Position numbers and translations under genes: made by a program. A stretch of 62,775 bases of DNA, from NCBI GenBank assembly GCA_009779925.1, contig WRAZ01000010.1, positions 1 to 62,775 of the forward strand, read 5' to 3'. The notes beneath the pieces are model-generated. The model searched no databases. It had not been told where the DNA came from and saw only the letters and a list, made by a program, of their open reading frames with translations. This document shows positions 33,631-42,016 of the stretch, piece after piece (position 1 is the stretch's first letter; every line of letters begins with the position of its first letter). This DNA is from Chitinivibrionia bacterium. Its GTDB lineage: Bacteria > Fibrobacterota > Chitinivibrionia > Chitinivibrionales > Chitinivibrionaceae.

Positions 33631-34662
33631 ATGAGAGAACTTACAGATAAACTCGAAAAACAACAAACCCTTTCCGCTGACGAATTTGAAAAAATTTTGC
33701 TTTGCAACGAAGAATATCTTTTTGAACGCGCAAGAGAAGCAACAAAAAAAATATTCGGCAATAAAATTTACATTCGCGGATTGATTGAATTTACAAATTA
33801 CTGCAAATGCAACTGTTTTTACTGTGGATTGCGCGTAAAAAATAAAAACATTGAAAGGTATCGGCTTTCAAAAGCAGAAATACTCGAATGCTGTGAAAAA
33901 GGATACGCACTCGGATTTCGCACTTTCGTCTTACAAGGTGGAGAAGACCCGCATTTTACGGACGAAATACTTGTTGATATTGTCTGCGCAATAAGAGCGA
34001 AATATTCGGATTGCGCCATAACTTTATCTACGGGCGAGCGCAGTTTCGATAGCTTCAAAGCCCTATACGACGCAGGAGCGAACAGATATTTACTGCGCCA
34101 CGAAACAGCAAACAGCGAACATTACGAATTACTGCATCCTGAAAATATGTCTGCCGAATATCGAAAAAAATGCCTGTTTGAACTTAAAAAAATCGGTTAT
34201 CAGGTAGGTTGCGGCTTTATGGTCGGTTCTCCCGGACAAACATTGCAAAATATTGTTGAAGATTTGATGTTTATTAAAGATTTAAGCCCCCAAATGGTTG
34301 GAGTTGGTCCGTTTCTTGCACATCACGACACTCCGTTCAAAAACGAAAAATCGGGAGATTTGCGCTTAACGCTGAACATTTTAGCGATTTTACGTCTTAT
34401 GCAACCCAATTTGCTTTTACCTGCAACAACAGCATTGGCAACACTTGACAGTCGCGGCAGGGAACTCGGAATAATGGCTGGCGCAAATATCGTTATGCCA
34501 AACCTATCCCCTCTTGACGTTCGCAAAAAATACCTGCCTTACGACAACAAAATCGCCACAAATACCGAAGCCGCCGAAAGCGTCGCCGCAATGCACGAAC
34601 AAGTAAAAAAGATTGGCTACGAGATAATTACAGCGAGAGGTGATTGGAGAGAATTCGCTTAA
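33631..34662 (+). CDS. hydE: FeFe-hydrogenase maturase HydE (radical SAM)
   Basis: 343 residues. The radical-SAM cluster motif is C58-x3-C62-x2-C65 in NYCKCNCFYC. The IRGLIEFTNYC lead-in, the LQGGED motif and the HETAN segment are characteristic of HydE, as is the ending ARGDWR. HydE helps build the dithiomethylamine-bearing diiron site of FeFe hydrogenase. HydF, HydG and the hydrogenase itself are not in this window. The close relative PylB is less likely because no pyrrolysine genes are seen. AAAAAGGAG precedes the ATG; the stop overlaps convergent mntP by 4 nt. Confidence 0.87.
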   Translation: MRELTDKLEKQQTLSADEFEKILLCNEEYLFERAREATKKIFGNKIYIRGLIEFTNYCKCNCFYCGLRVKNKNIERYRLSKAEILECCEKGYALGFRTFVLQGGEDPHFTDEILVDIVCAIRAKYSDCAITLSTGERSFDSFKALYDAGANRYLLRHETANSEHYELLHPENMSAEYRKKCLFELKKIGYQVGCGFMVGSPGQTLQNIVEDLMFIKDLSPQMVGVGPFLAHHDTPFKNEKSGDLRLTLNILAILRLMQPNLLLPATTALATLDSRGRELGIMAGANIVMPNLSPLDVRKKYLPYDNKIATNTEAAESVAAMHEQVKKIGYEIITARGDWREFA

Positions 34663-35213
34663 AGCAAGCCCTCTAACAAAATTTTAAGCCCGAGCGCGAT
34701 AAGAACTGCACCGCCGAAGATTTCCGCTTTCGACCTGAATTTTGTTCCGAAAATATTTCCGACTTTTACTCCTATCATTGATATAACGAATGTTGTTAAA
34801 CCGATTATTGCGACTGCGGTGAAAATGTTTATTGTAAAGAAAGCAAAGGTTATCCCGACCGCCATTGCATCTATGCTTGTAGCAACAGCCAAAACCAGCA
34901 TATTGGCAAACAAAAAATTGTTTTTACTACAACACTCTTCTTTTGCAAATCCCTCTTTTATCATTTTGGCGCCGATAACTCCAAGAAGTGCGAATGCTAT
35001 CCAGTGGTCGAAACTCTGTATTTTTTCAGCAAAAAGAGTACCTGCAAAATATCCGATTATAGGCATAATCGCCTGAAATAAGCCAAAATATATTCCTGCA
35101 AGCAAAAACTCTTTTATTTTCGGTTTTTTTACCGACAAACCCAAGCAAATCGACACCGCAAAAGCATCCATCGATAAGCCGATAGCGATTAAAATAATTT
35201 CGGAATAGCTCAC
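34659..35213 (-). CDS. mntP: Manganese efflux pump MntP
   Basis: 184 residues, the usual size, with six predicted helices in two inverted repeats. The repeat motifs GLSMDAFAVSI (12-22) and ATSIDAMAVG (110-119) carry the conserved Asp residues of the MntP/DUF204 family. A Cys-Cys pair (EECCSKNN) sits in the cytosolic loop. It exports Mn2+ from the cytosol. Its start overlaps the stop of dxr by 4 nt, so it is co-translated with the isoprenoid gene. No yybP-ykoY riboswitch is visible. Confidence 0.88.
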   Translation of the reverse strand: MSYSEIILIAIGLSMDAFAVSICLGLSVKKPKIKEFLLAGIYFGLFQAIMPIIGYFAGTLFAEKIQSFDHWIAFALLGVIGAKMIKEGFAKEECCSKNNFLFANMLVLAVATSIDAMAVGITFAFFTINIFTAVAIIGLTTFVISMIGVKVGNIFGTKFRSKAEIFGGAVLIALGLKILLEGLL

Positions 35214-36349
35214 ATTAACTCTCTGCGCACCGCTTTATCGATTTCTAATATCTGCTCCACGCTTTCGCTCGTTTGCCTATTGTGTCTGTTCAAGGATTTT
35301 TCTACAATCTCGGCAATTTGGGTAAATTTTATTTCGTTGCGCAGAAATTTTGCTACCGCGACCTCGTTTGCCGCGTTCAAAACACAAGGAAGCGTGCCGC
35401 CCGCTTTGCCTGCTTCAAAACACATTCTCAGGCAGGGAAATTTGTCTAAATCTGGCTCAAAAAACGTTAAATTTCCGATTTTTGCCAAATTCAGGCGCGG
35501 AGTTGGACTCATAAAAAGGCGTTTTGGATAGGTAAGCGCGTATTGAATTGGCAATTCCATATCGGGATAGCCGCATTGAGCAAGAACTGCGCCGTCCGTA
35601 AAAGTAGCAAGCGAGTGAATTATCGACTGAGGATGAACGACGACATCGATTTTGTCGTAGCCGATTTTATACAGATGATACGCCTCTATCACCTCAAAGC
35701 CTTTGTTCATAAGCGTTGCGGAGTCGATTGTTATTTTTGCGCCCATCGCCCAAGTCGGATGTTTCAGCGCTTTTTCGGGAGTGATTTTTTCAAATTCGGA
35801 TAGTGGTAATTCTCTGAAAGGTCCGCCGCTTGCCGTTATTGTTATGCTCTCAAGCTCCTTGCGGTTTTCGCCGTGAATACACTGCAAAATAGCCGAATGT
35901 TCGCTGTCAATCGGAACAATACTGCCGCCGTATTTCGCGAGCAAATTATCGATTACCTCTCCCCCGACTACCAAGCTTTCTTTGTTGGCAAGGGCGACTT
36001 TTTTGCCGCGAGTGAGCGCCGCCGCAGTCGGAGCAAAGCCCGCACAACCAACGATTGCGTTAAGTAAAACGTCGTATTCGGCGTTTTTTACCATTTCCAC
36101 AAGACCGTCTGCGCCGTCGAAAAACTTTACTTTGTTAAAATCGTTTTTCGGGAAATTTTTTGCGGCGTTTTCGCTTGTTATTGCGGCACATTTTACGGTA
36201 TTAAAGGTCTTTAGGCACTCGCTCCCCAATTCCGCCCTGCTGTTAAAGGAAATCCCAACAAGCTCGAACTCGTCGGGGTATCGTTTTACGCAGTTTATTG
36301 CGGATTGTCCGATAGAGCCGCTGGCTCCGAGAAGTAGTATTTTTTGCAT
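35210..36349 (-). CDS. dxr: 1-deoxy-D-xylulose 5-phosphate reductoisomerase
   Basis: 379 residues, full length. It makes MEP, the first committed step of the non-mevalonate isoprenoid pathway. The NADPH loop LLGASGSIGQS is at the N-terminus, LANKESLVVGG follows, and PIDSEHSAI carries the metal-binding Asp and Glu. The flexible loop SGGPFRELPL and the MNKGFEVIEAYHL motif complete the active site. It is upstream of mntP and behind hipA, from which it is separated by an ATAGTATTTTA element. Confidence 0.93.
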   Translation of the reverse strand: MQKILLLGASGSIGQSAINCVKRYPDEFELVGISFNSRAELGSECLKTFNTVKCAAITSENAAKNFPKNDFNKVKFFDGADGLVEMVKNAEYDVLLNAIVGCAGFAPTAAALTRGKKVALANKESLVVGGEVIDNLLAKYGGSIVPIDSEHSAILQCIHGENRKELESITITASGGPFRELPLSEFEKITPEKALKHPTWAMGAKITIDSATLMNKGFEVIEAYHLYKIGYDKIDVVVHPQSIIHSLATFTDGAVLAQCGYPDMELPIQYALTYPKRLFMSPTPRLNLAKIGNLTFFEPDLDKFPCLRMCFEAGKAGGTLPCVLNAANEVAVAKFLRNEIKFTQIAEIVEKSLNRHNRQTSESVEQILEIDKAVRRELM

Positions 36350-36379
36350 AGTTCTCGCTTTTTGTTAATGTTTCTTTAG

Positions 36380-36389
36380 TAAAATACTA
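36380..36389 (-). promoter_or_regulatory. Promoter-like TAGTATTTTA element before dxr
   Basis: Minus strand, 31 nt before the dxr ATG and overlapping the hipA stop. The 15-mer GGCAGATAGTATTTT is shared exactly with the rdgB upstream region. Confidence 0.4.
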
Positions 36390-37490
36390 TCTGCCGCAAC
36401 CTTCAAGCAATTTATCCACCGCTTCACGTACTTCATCGCAAATTTCTCTTGCTTTCGTTTCGGCAATCCCATTTTTCTTTGCAACTCCCAAAATATCAAT
36501 TAAACTTGGCTCTTTTCCTTTGCCGTTTACCGTTGTCATACGTTCGCCGTTTATTCCGTTGCTGAGCGTTAAATCATAAGCAGGCGCCACTCGCCATTTT
36601 GAATTTTTGTAAAGAAATGAGAAATTTTTTGCGTGGTCGTCAAGATTTTTTGCCACAACGTTAAAACACATCAATCGAAACATTTTTTCTACTTCACCGA
36701 AGTTCCTTGTAAGTTCCAAAGTTGCCGAAAGCAAGTCGTTGTAGTCGAGCGTCGGGTATCTGTGGCTTGCCTCCATCAGTCCGCCTGCCGAAAGCATTTG
36801 AATTTTTTGTCCGTTTTCTCTGTCAAAACGCTTTGTGCCGAAATATTTACCTTCAAAAAGACGGCAGTCGCTCATTTCGATTTTTGCCGCTTTTGCCGCA
36901 ATGGAATACTGATATTCCAGCTCGCCGATGTCTTGCGGGTCGTATGAAGAACGAAATTTGATTATCCAGTCCTCGTCGTCGATTTTCACAAGCACTTTCG
37001 GACGCGCTCCGCCCGAACTTCCGCCTTTTTTTACAAGCGTTTCCAGTTGTTCCGATTCGTAATTGTCGTTTGCTAAAATTTTTTCACATTCTTTCGCCAA
37101 ATCGTCAAGAGGGGCAGATAAATCTTCATCTCCAAAACCCTCCGACGGCTCGTATTCCAAAGCGCCGGCGCCATTTTTTCCGACAATTGCCAAACGGTCG
37201 AGAATGCTTATGCCTGATGGCTGCAAACCCTGTTTTTTCAGCATTCTGTCAATAAGTAAACGCCCCCAGCCATCTGGCAAGCTATCTTCAAAAACGCCAA
37301 AATTTCCCCTGAACGGCTCTCTGTCTGCAATAAACACTTTTTTGACAAGCGGAAGCGAAAACGGTGAAATCGAGAAACCGCTTGCAAGCCATTCGTCGCT
37401 GTATTCAAAGGCGCAACAATAATTTTTAGTCATTGCGAGCCGCCCGACATTTTTGCCGAAACAATTTACCAAAATTACCTTATTGTTCAT
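36387..37490 (-). CDS. hipA: HipA-family serine/threonine kinase toxin
   Basis: 367 residues, shorter than E. coli HipA (440), so the N-subdomain is reduced. FRGNFGVFEDSLPDGWGRLL is the family start. The ATP-loop segment GGSSGGARPK holds the Ser expected to autophosphorylate. NLDDHAKNFSF carries the catalytic Asp and Asn, and APAYDLTLS is the DFG-like magnesium site. In studied systems HipA phosphorylates a tRNA synthetase and halts growth. It overlaps hipB by 11 nt. Active-site motifs look intact. Confidence 0.88.
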   Translation of the reverse strand: MNNKVILVNCFGKNVGRLAMTKNYCCAFEYSDEWLASGFSISPFSLPLVKKVFIADREPFRGNFGVFEDSLPDGWGRLLIDRMLKKQGLQPSGISILDRLAIVGKNGAGALEYEPSEGFGDEDLSAPLDDLAKECEKILANDNYESEQLETLVKKGGSSGGARPKVLVKIDDEDWIIKFRSSYDPQDIGELEYQYSIAAKAAKIEMSDCRLFEGKYFGTKRFDRENGQKIQMLSAGGLMEASHRYPTLDYNDLLSATLELTRNFGEVEKMFRLMCFNVVAKNLDDHAKNFSFLYKNSKWRVAPAYDLTLSNGINGERMTTVNGKGKEPSLIDILGVAKKNGIAETKAREICDEVREAVDKLLEGCGR

Positions 37491-37710
37491 TTATCACCTC
37501 GTCAAGCGAAAGGTATGTCTTTTTTGCGAAAACTTCGTCAAAATCCTTTTCGCAAGAAAGAACAATGGCAATTTTCAAAAGCGAATCAAGCGATATTTCT
37601 CCGCTTCTCTCAAATCTTCTTATTGACCCAAGAGACACGCGCGAGATTTCAGCCAGTTTTTGCTGTGATATATTTTGTTCCTTGCGCCTTGCTTTAACGC
37701 GATTCGCCAT
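37480..37710 (-). CDS. hipB: HipB-family XRE helix-turn-helix antitoxin
   Basis: 76 residues. The HTH is QNISQQKLAEISRVSLGSIRRFERSGEISLDSLLKIAIVL. The C-terminal tail (AKKTYLSLDEVINEQ) would contact HipA. A GGAGG lies about 33 nt upstream of the ATG, too far for normal spacing, so either the start signal is weak or initiation differs. Two TTAATATATTA palindromes in the promoter are the probable operators for autorepression. Confidence 0.85.
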   Translation of the reverse strand: MANRVKARRKEQNISQQKLAEISRVSLGSIRRFERSGEISLDSLLKIAIVLSCEKDFDEVFAKKTYLSLDEVINEQ

Positions 37711-37723
37711 TTTGGTTTTTATT

Positions 37724-37777
37724 GTTAATATATTAACGATTTCCTCCTTTTTTGGGGCTTTTGTGTTAATATATTAT
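37724..37777 (-). promoter_or_regulatory. hipBA operator pair
   Basis: GTTAATATATTAAC (37724-37737) is a perfect 14-bp palindrome, and GTTAATATATTA recurs at 37765-37776, 41 bp away (about four helical turns). They flank the start region of hipB and are probable HipB sites. Between here and the next gene at 38058 (347 nt in all) the DNA is AT-rich with no other gene seen. Confidence 0.55.
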
Positions 37778-38057
37778 CTGCGCATTGTTTTTGTCAAGGG
37801 GATAGTATAATTCTCCCGTATCATATTTTGCTTAATAATACCAAGGCTGGAAAATAAAATTTAGGTTCAAGATAAGTTAATAATATTAATGTAATATAGA
37901 AACAAATGATTTGCTTGTTTTTGGTGAAAGCGAATTTTTTTATTAGAAAAAAGCATTTTTTTGCCGCTTTTTGTCGCACTGATAGTACGCAATAATATAT
38001 TTTTGTATATAAGGTCATTGAAAAACTGCAAATTACAAGATTTTTAGGGGGTGGATT

Positions 38058-39161
38058 ATGTCTTGCAAAACAGAAAACAAAATACCTGCAATCACTTCGT
38101 GTTTGGCTTCTAAAATTTCGCCTGTAGAAAATCCGCCGTTGTTTATTGTTGTTGGAAGCGATGACAATACCGACCCTGTTGCGATTTCGTGGATACAAAG
38201 CGTTATGGACGGCGGAACAAACGCAGACGGAAGCAAACGCTATATGTCTTTTTATGTAAACACAGGACAAAAAGTTGCAATGTGGTCGGAAAAACCTGAC
38301 TTGTCAGCCGCCGCATCAGCCGCATATAAAGCAGGACACGAAGTTAGCAATCACACCGAAGACCACCTTTATTGCCTTACTTACGACAGAAAAACAAAGG
38401 AAGATGTCAATACCATCACAAAAACAATAGAAAACGCGCAAAATGCACTTGTTGCGGCAGGAATTCCCGCAAAGCATCATTTTGGATTTCGCACGCCGTA
38501 TTTGACATATTCGGACAACACTTTTGTCGCAATGAAAAACGTAATGCTAAAAAACGGCGCAGAATTTTTATACGACTGCTCAATAAACGCAATGGACGAC
38601 AAAGACGGCAATAATTTTCCATACACCTTAGACGGTCCAGCCGATAAAAACGGAAACGTAGCGCCCGACAACAACGAAGATTTTAACGAATGGGGAAAAG
38701 ACAATCCCGTCCGCGAGCACAAAGGAATTTGGGAGTTGCCCGCACACAAAGTCTATATAGACCCGCAAGATTACGCTTTTGTCGAAGAAGTCTTTAAGCG
38801 CAAAGAATTAGATTACGATTGGAAACATATAACAGGGCTCGATTACAATTTGTGGAACGAAGCCGAGTTAAACGCCGAACAAACCACCCGCGCATATATG
38901 AACACTCTGAGAAAATGCTTGTCGGGCAACCGTGCGCCTCTGACCTTAGGCGTTCATTCGCAGTTTTATTACGAAGAACGCGGCGATTTATATCCAAACA
39001 TTACCGATCCCGCCGAAAAACGTCGCTCTTTTATTGATTTTGTGGAGCAGGCAAGCAAAATCGACGGCGTGTTTTTTGTGTCGGGCGATATGGTAATTCG
39101 CTGGATGCTTAACCCTGTTTCAGCCGATAAATTTAAACCCGAAAACTATCGCCGAACTTGA
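38058..39161 (+). CDS. NodB-type polysaccharide deacetylase-like protein (CE4 fold), no signal peptide
   Basis: 367 residues. Motif 1 is IVVGSDDNTD (acid pair), motif 2 HEVSNHTEDH (the H-x-x-x-H metal pair), motif 3 FGFRTPYL, and a late LGVHSQFY supplies the last His. These match CE4 metal-dependent amide hydrolases acting on chitin or peptidoglycan sugars. Oddly, it starts MSCKTENKIP with no signal peptide or membrane segment, so as written it would be cytosolic or exported by another route. AGGGGGTGG precedes the ATG. The substrate is unknown. Confidence 0.75.
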   Translation: MSCKTENKIPAITSCLASKISPVENPPLFIVVGSDDNTDPVAISWIQSVMDGGTNADGSKRYMSFYVNTGQKVAMWSEKPDLSAAASAAYKAGHEVSNHTEDHLYCLTYDRKTKEDVNTITKTIENAQNALVAAGIPAKHHFGFRTPYLTYSDNTFVAMKNVMLKNGAEFLYDCSINAMDDKDGNNFPYTLDGPADKNGNVAPDNNEDFNEWGKDNPVREHKGIWELPAHKVYIDPQDYAFVEEVFKRKELDYDWKHITGLDYNLWNEAELNAEQTTRAYMNTLRKCLSGNRAPLTLGVHSQFYYEERGDLYPNITDPAEKRRSFIDFVEQASKIDGVFFVSGDMVIRWMLNPVSADKFKPENYRRT

Positions 39162-39281
39162 TTTTACAAGAAAATTCAATATATTTGCAAAATTCACTGC
39201 AAACCTTATTCGCATAATGTATTTTCCCCCTGCTTTTTTTGTTAAATTTAAAACATTCTCATTGAAAGGGTAGCTTGGCTT

Positions 39282-40559
39282 ATGTCTGCACAAATCTTTG
39301 AGCAATACGAATCGACGGTCAGGTCGTATTGTCGCAGTTTTACCGATGTTTTCACAAAGGGCAAAAATGCTTTTTTGTATGGAGAATCGGGCAAGGAATA
39401 TATTGACTTCTTCGCGGGAGCGGGTGCATTAAACTACGGACATTCCAATCCGTCTATAAAACAAAAGGTTATAGACTATATCGCCGATGACAATATTTCG
39501 CACGCTTTGGATATGCACACTGTCGCAAAAGCGGAATTTTTGCAAAAATTTCAGGAAAAAATATTAAAACCGAGAAAAATGGATTATAAAGTAATGTTCC
39601 CCGGACCAACAGGAACAAACGCAAACGAAGCGGCGCTGAAACTTGCCCGCAAAGTAAAAAGACGGACGAACATTTTTGCGTTTATGGGAGCGTTTCACGG
39701 ACAAACTTTGGGCGCGCTTTCGGCAACGAGCGACGCTACTATGCGCGCAGGTGCAAGCATTCCTCTTTACGGAACTACTTTTATGCCTTTCCCGTCCGAA
39801 ACGGGTTATTTGAGCAAAATAAACTCTATCGAATATATGGACGGCATTTTGAGCGAAGACCATTCGGGGATAGATAAACCCGCGGCAATCATTCTCGAAG
39901 CGGTTCAAGGCGAGGGCGGCTTAAATGTTGCGCCTGTTCAATGGCTCAAAGATTTGGAAGTCCTTTGTAAAAAACACGACATTTTGCTTATTTTGGATGA
40001 AGTCCAGACGGGTTGCGGAAGAACGGGAACATTCTTCGCCTTTGAAAGAGCGGGAATTTCCCCCGATATTATTACGATGTCAAAGTCAATCGGCGGCTAC
40101 GGGTTTCCTATGGCGCTTACGCTTATTAAGTCGGAGTGCGACATATTCAAACCGGGTGAGCATAACGGTACATTCCGCGGAAACCAAGTTGCATTTGTTG
40201 CGGCGGCGGCGGCTATTGATTATCGCGAAAGTTTCGATTTTGACGGAGAAACCAACAAAAAGGCAAAAATTGTCGAAGATTTCATAAAAACAGAAATTTT
40301 ACCGATGAAAACAGGACTTCGCCACAAAGGTATCGGCTTAATTCAAGGTGTTTGCTTTGAAAACGTAGAATGCGACATCAATGCGGCAACAGGAGCTATT
40401 GTTAAAGAATGCTTTGCGAACGGGCTTGTTTTGGAGCGCGCAGGAAAATGCGACTGCGTTGTAAAAGTAATGCCGCCGCTCACCATAGAAGAAGAAGTTT
40501 TGCGCAAAGGAATGGAAATTCTGAAAGCGGCTTGTCAAAAGATAATTGCAAAAATTTGA
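39282..40559 (+). CDS. ectB: EctB-like diaminobutyrate-2-oxoglutarate aminotransferase
   Basis: 425 residues, PLP class III. YESTVRSYCRSFTDVFTKGKNAFLYGESGKEYIDFFAGAG is close in pattern to EctB starts. GPTGTNANEAALKLAR, GAFHGQTLGALSATS, LILDEVQTGCGRTGTFF and the Schiff-base motif MSKSIGGYG follow in order. EctB makes L-2,4-diaminobutyrate from aspartate semialdehyde. Neither ectA nor ectC is adjacent, so the product may feed another pathway (siderophore, peptide or cell wall). It ends 7 nt before a palindromic mini-element. Confidence 0.82.
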   Translation: MSAQIFEQYESTVRSYCRSFTDVFTKGKNAFLYGESGKEYIDFFAGAGALNYGHSNPSIKQKVIDYIADDNISHALDMHTVAKAEFLQKFQEKILKPRKMDYKVMFPGPTGTNANEAALKLARKVKRRTNIFAFMGAFHGQTLGALSATSDATMRAGASIPLYGTTFMPFPSETGYLSKINSIEYMDGILSEDHSGIDKPAAIILEAVQGEGGLNVAPVQWLKDLEVLCKKHDILLILDEVQTGCGRTGTFFAFERAGISPDIITMSKSIGGYGFPMALTLIKSECDIFKPGEHNGTFRGNQVAFVAAAAAIDYRESFDFDGETNKKAKIVEDFIKTEILPMKTGLRHKGIGLIQGVCFENVECDINAATGAIVKECFANGLVLERAGKCDCVVKVMPPLTIEEEVLRKGMEILKAACQKIIAKI

Positions 40560-40565
40560 TTTAAT

Positions 40566-40634
40566 GTAGGGGCGTATTGCATACGCCCTGTTTTTCACGA
40601 TAACGGTTATTGGGCGTATGCAATACGCCCCTAC
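40566..40634. repeat. Paired palindromic mini-element, second copy
   Basis: Arms 40566-40588 and 40612-40634 are reverse complements of each other and identical to the arms at 10217-10280; only the 23-nt loop differs. It fills the junction of convergent ectB and an outer-membrane protein gene. Confidence 0.85.
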
Positions 40635-40644
40635 AGAAAATTCC

Positions 40645-41454
40645 CTATTTCACTAAATACTGAACACCTGCATACTTGCTCAATCCCAAAGCGTTATGAA
40701 GCGAAAATGCGGCGTATGAACGGGTTTGTTTTACATTAAAAACAAGCCCGATTTTTATTATAAAGGGTTTCGGCACAAAAGAAACGCCCATATTTACATA
40801 TTCGTGAAGAATAAGCGAATACGCCAATTCCGCAGAAGTTCGACGGGTGAAGTCGTCGTATCGAAAAACCGCCGCCTGACTTCCAAAACGGTTTTCTTTC
40901 AGGCGAATTATTGCTTTTATTTCTTGGATTATCGGGTTATACGTTTCGTCGCCTATATTTTGAACCGAATACGCCACAGTTCCCATAATTATTCGATTGC
41001 CCACTCCACCGGCGATTTCGCCGCCTGCTCCGTAAATTGCCTCGCCCTCGCTTCGATAAACCAAATAGTCTCCGATAAGTCCCAAGTGCAAAATTCGTAT
41101 AAAAGACCTGCCAAAACTCGCACGAAGATTAGTTTCCGAATATAATTCAAAGGCGTTCAGAGAAGTCATTGAAAACGAAAATCTATTTTCACCGCTTCTT
41201 AAAAGTGCTCCGCAGAAAAAATTTGTTATCTGCTCTCCCCTGTCAAAAACTGGAGTGTCATAATACGAAACTCCACCCATTTCTAAAACTAATCTTTGCC
41301 GCTCGGTGTTGTATATAGCGTTAATCATCGGCGAATTTCCGCCTGCGCCCGTTCCGCCATCAATAACAGACAGTCCCGGATTTTCGGGAAGACGTGCGAA
41401 AACGCTCGCAATACCCAAAAACGTGATTGCAACAAAGGTTTTAATTAGTTTCAT
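40645..41454 (-). CDS. Predicted outer-membrane beta-barrel protein
   Basis: 269 residues with a signal peptide (cut after FARL, near residue 22). The mature protein is a run of short strands with Gly turns (GALLRSGENRFSFSMTSL, LIGDYLVYRSEGEAIYGAGGEIAGG), ending AGVQYLVK. The GNSPMINAIYN start and general pattern are loosely like PorV/PorQ-type barrels of FCB bacteria, but that is weak. It overlaps pheA by 14 nt and is the last of four overlapping genes. Confidence 0.55.
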   Translation of the reverse strand: MKLIKTFVAITFLGIASVFARLPENPGLSVIDGGTGAGGNSPMINAIYNTERQRLVLEMGGVSYYDTPVFDRGEQITNFFCGALLRSGENRFSFSMTSLNAFELYSETNLRASFGRSFIRILHLGLIGDYLVYRSEGEAIYGAGGEIAGGVGNRIIMGTVAYSVQNIGDETYNPIIQEIKAIIRLKENRFGSQAAVFRYDDFTRRTSAELAYSLILHEYVNMGVSFVPKPFIIKIGLVFNVKQTRSYAAFSLHNALGLSKYAGVQYLVK

Positions 41455-42016
41455 CTGATTTTTTTAATACAAGAAAGCGAGTGCGATTATCCGCCTCATC
41501 GGTAATGTTTTTAACGCAAAATTTGTAATTTCTCGAATACTCTTCAAAAAGATGACTTGGAACAACTGCGGCGCTTTCCAAACTCAAATCTTCGTTCAGT
41601 TTTTTAAAAGAGTCTATATTACTATCAGTATGAATGATTTTATTTGATGAGTATTCGCTCAAAAATTTAAGACATTGATTTTGTGCTTCTTCTTTAACAA
41701 AAATTTTTTTGATTTGCGAGGGTTCCGCTTTAGAAAAGAATGAAAGTTTTACGGGCAAAACCAAGTCGTCAATAATACTGACTTTAAAATTTTTTAATGC
41801 AACTTGGGTTTCTTTCACAATGCCTTGTGTTTTTGTGCTGTTTTCGGCAGGAACTACGCCGAGGTCGCAATTTTGCGCCGACAATTCTTCAAAAACATTT
41901 GTTATTGTCTGCACATACACAATTTGTGCCTGCAAGTTTGGATGTTTCTCCAAATATTTTTGCGCGGCTTTGTCCGAAAATGTTCTTTCGGGACCCAAAG
42001 TTGCTATTTTTATCAT
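41441..42016 (-). CDS. pheA: Prephenate dehydratase, catalytic domain only
   Basis: 191 residues, covering the catalytic domain but not the regulatory ACT domain found at the C-terminus of most PheA. IATLGPERTFSDKAA is the typical start, VVPAENS the substrate loop, and DEADNRTRFLVL carries the catalytic Thr. It makes phenylpyruvate for phenylalanine. The glycine-rich part after ENS is unusual (ENSTKTQGIV rather than ENSxxGxV). Without ACT it may be free of phenylalanine feedback. It overlaps aroQ by 4 nt. Confidence 0.78.
   Translation of the reverse strand: MIKIATLGPERTFSDKAAQKYLEKHPNLQAQIVYVQTITNVFEELSAQNCDLGVVPAENSTKTQGIVKETQVALKNFKVSIIDDLVLPVKLSFFSKAEPSQIKKIFVKEEAQNQCLKFLSEYSSNKIIHTDSNIDSFKKLNEDLSLESAAVVPSHLFEEYSRNYKFCVKNITDEADNRTRFLVLKKSDETN

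Noticed and set aside
34659-35213. Mn riboswitch before mntP
   Set aside because: mntP starts inside the end of dxr, leaving no leader where a yybP-ykoY element could fit.
37821-38270. 149-residue minus-strand frame in the hipB / deacetylase spacer
   Set aside because: It runs through the start of the well-supported deacetylase gene and has no recognisable domain or ribosome site.
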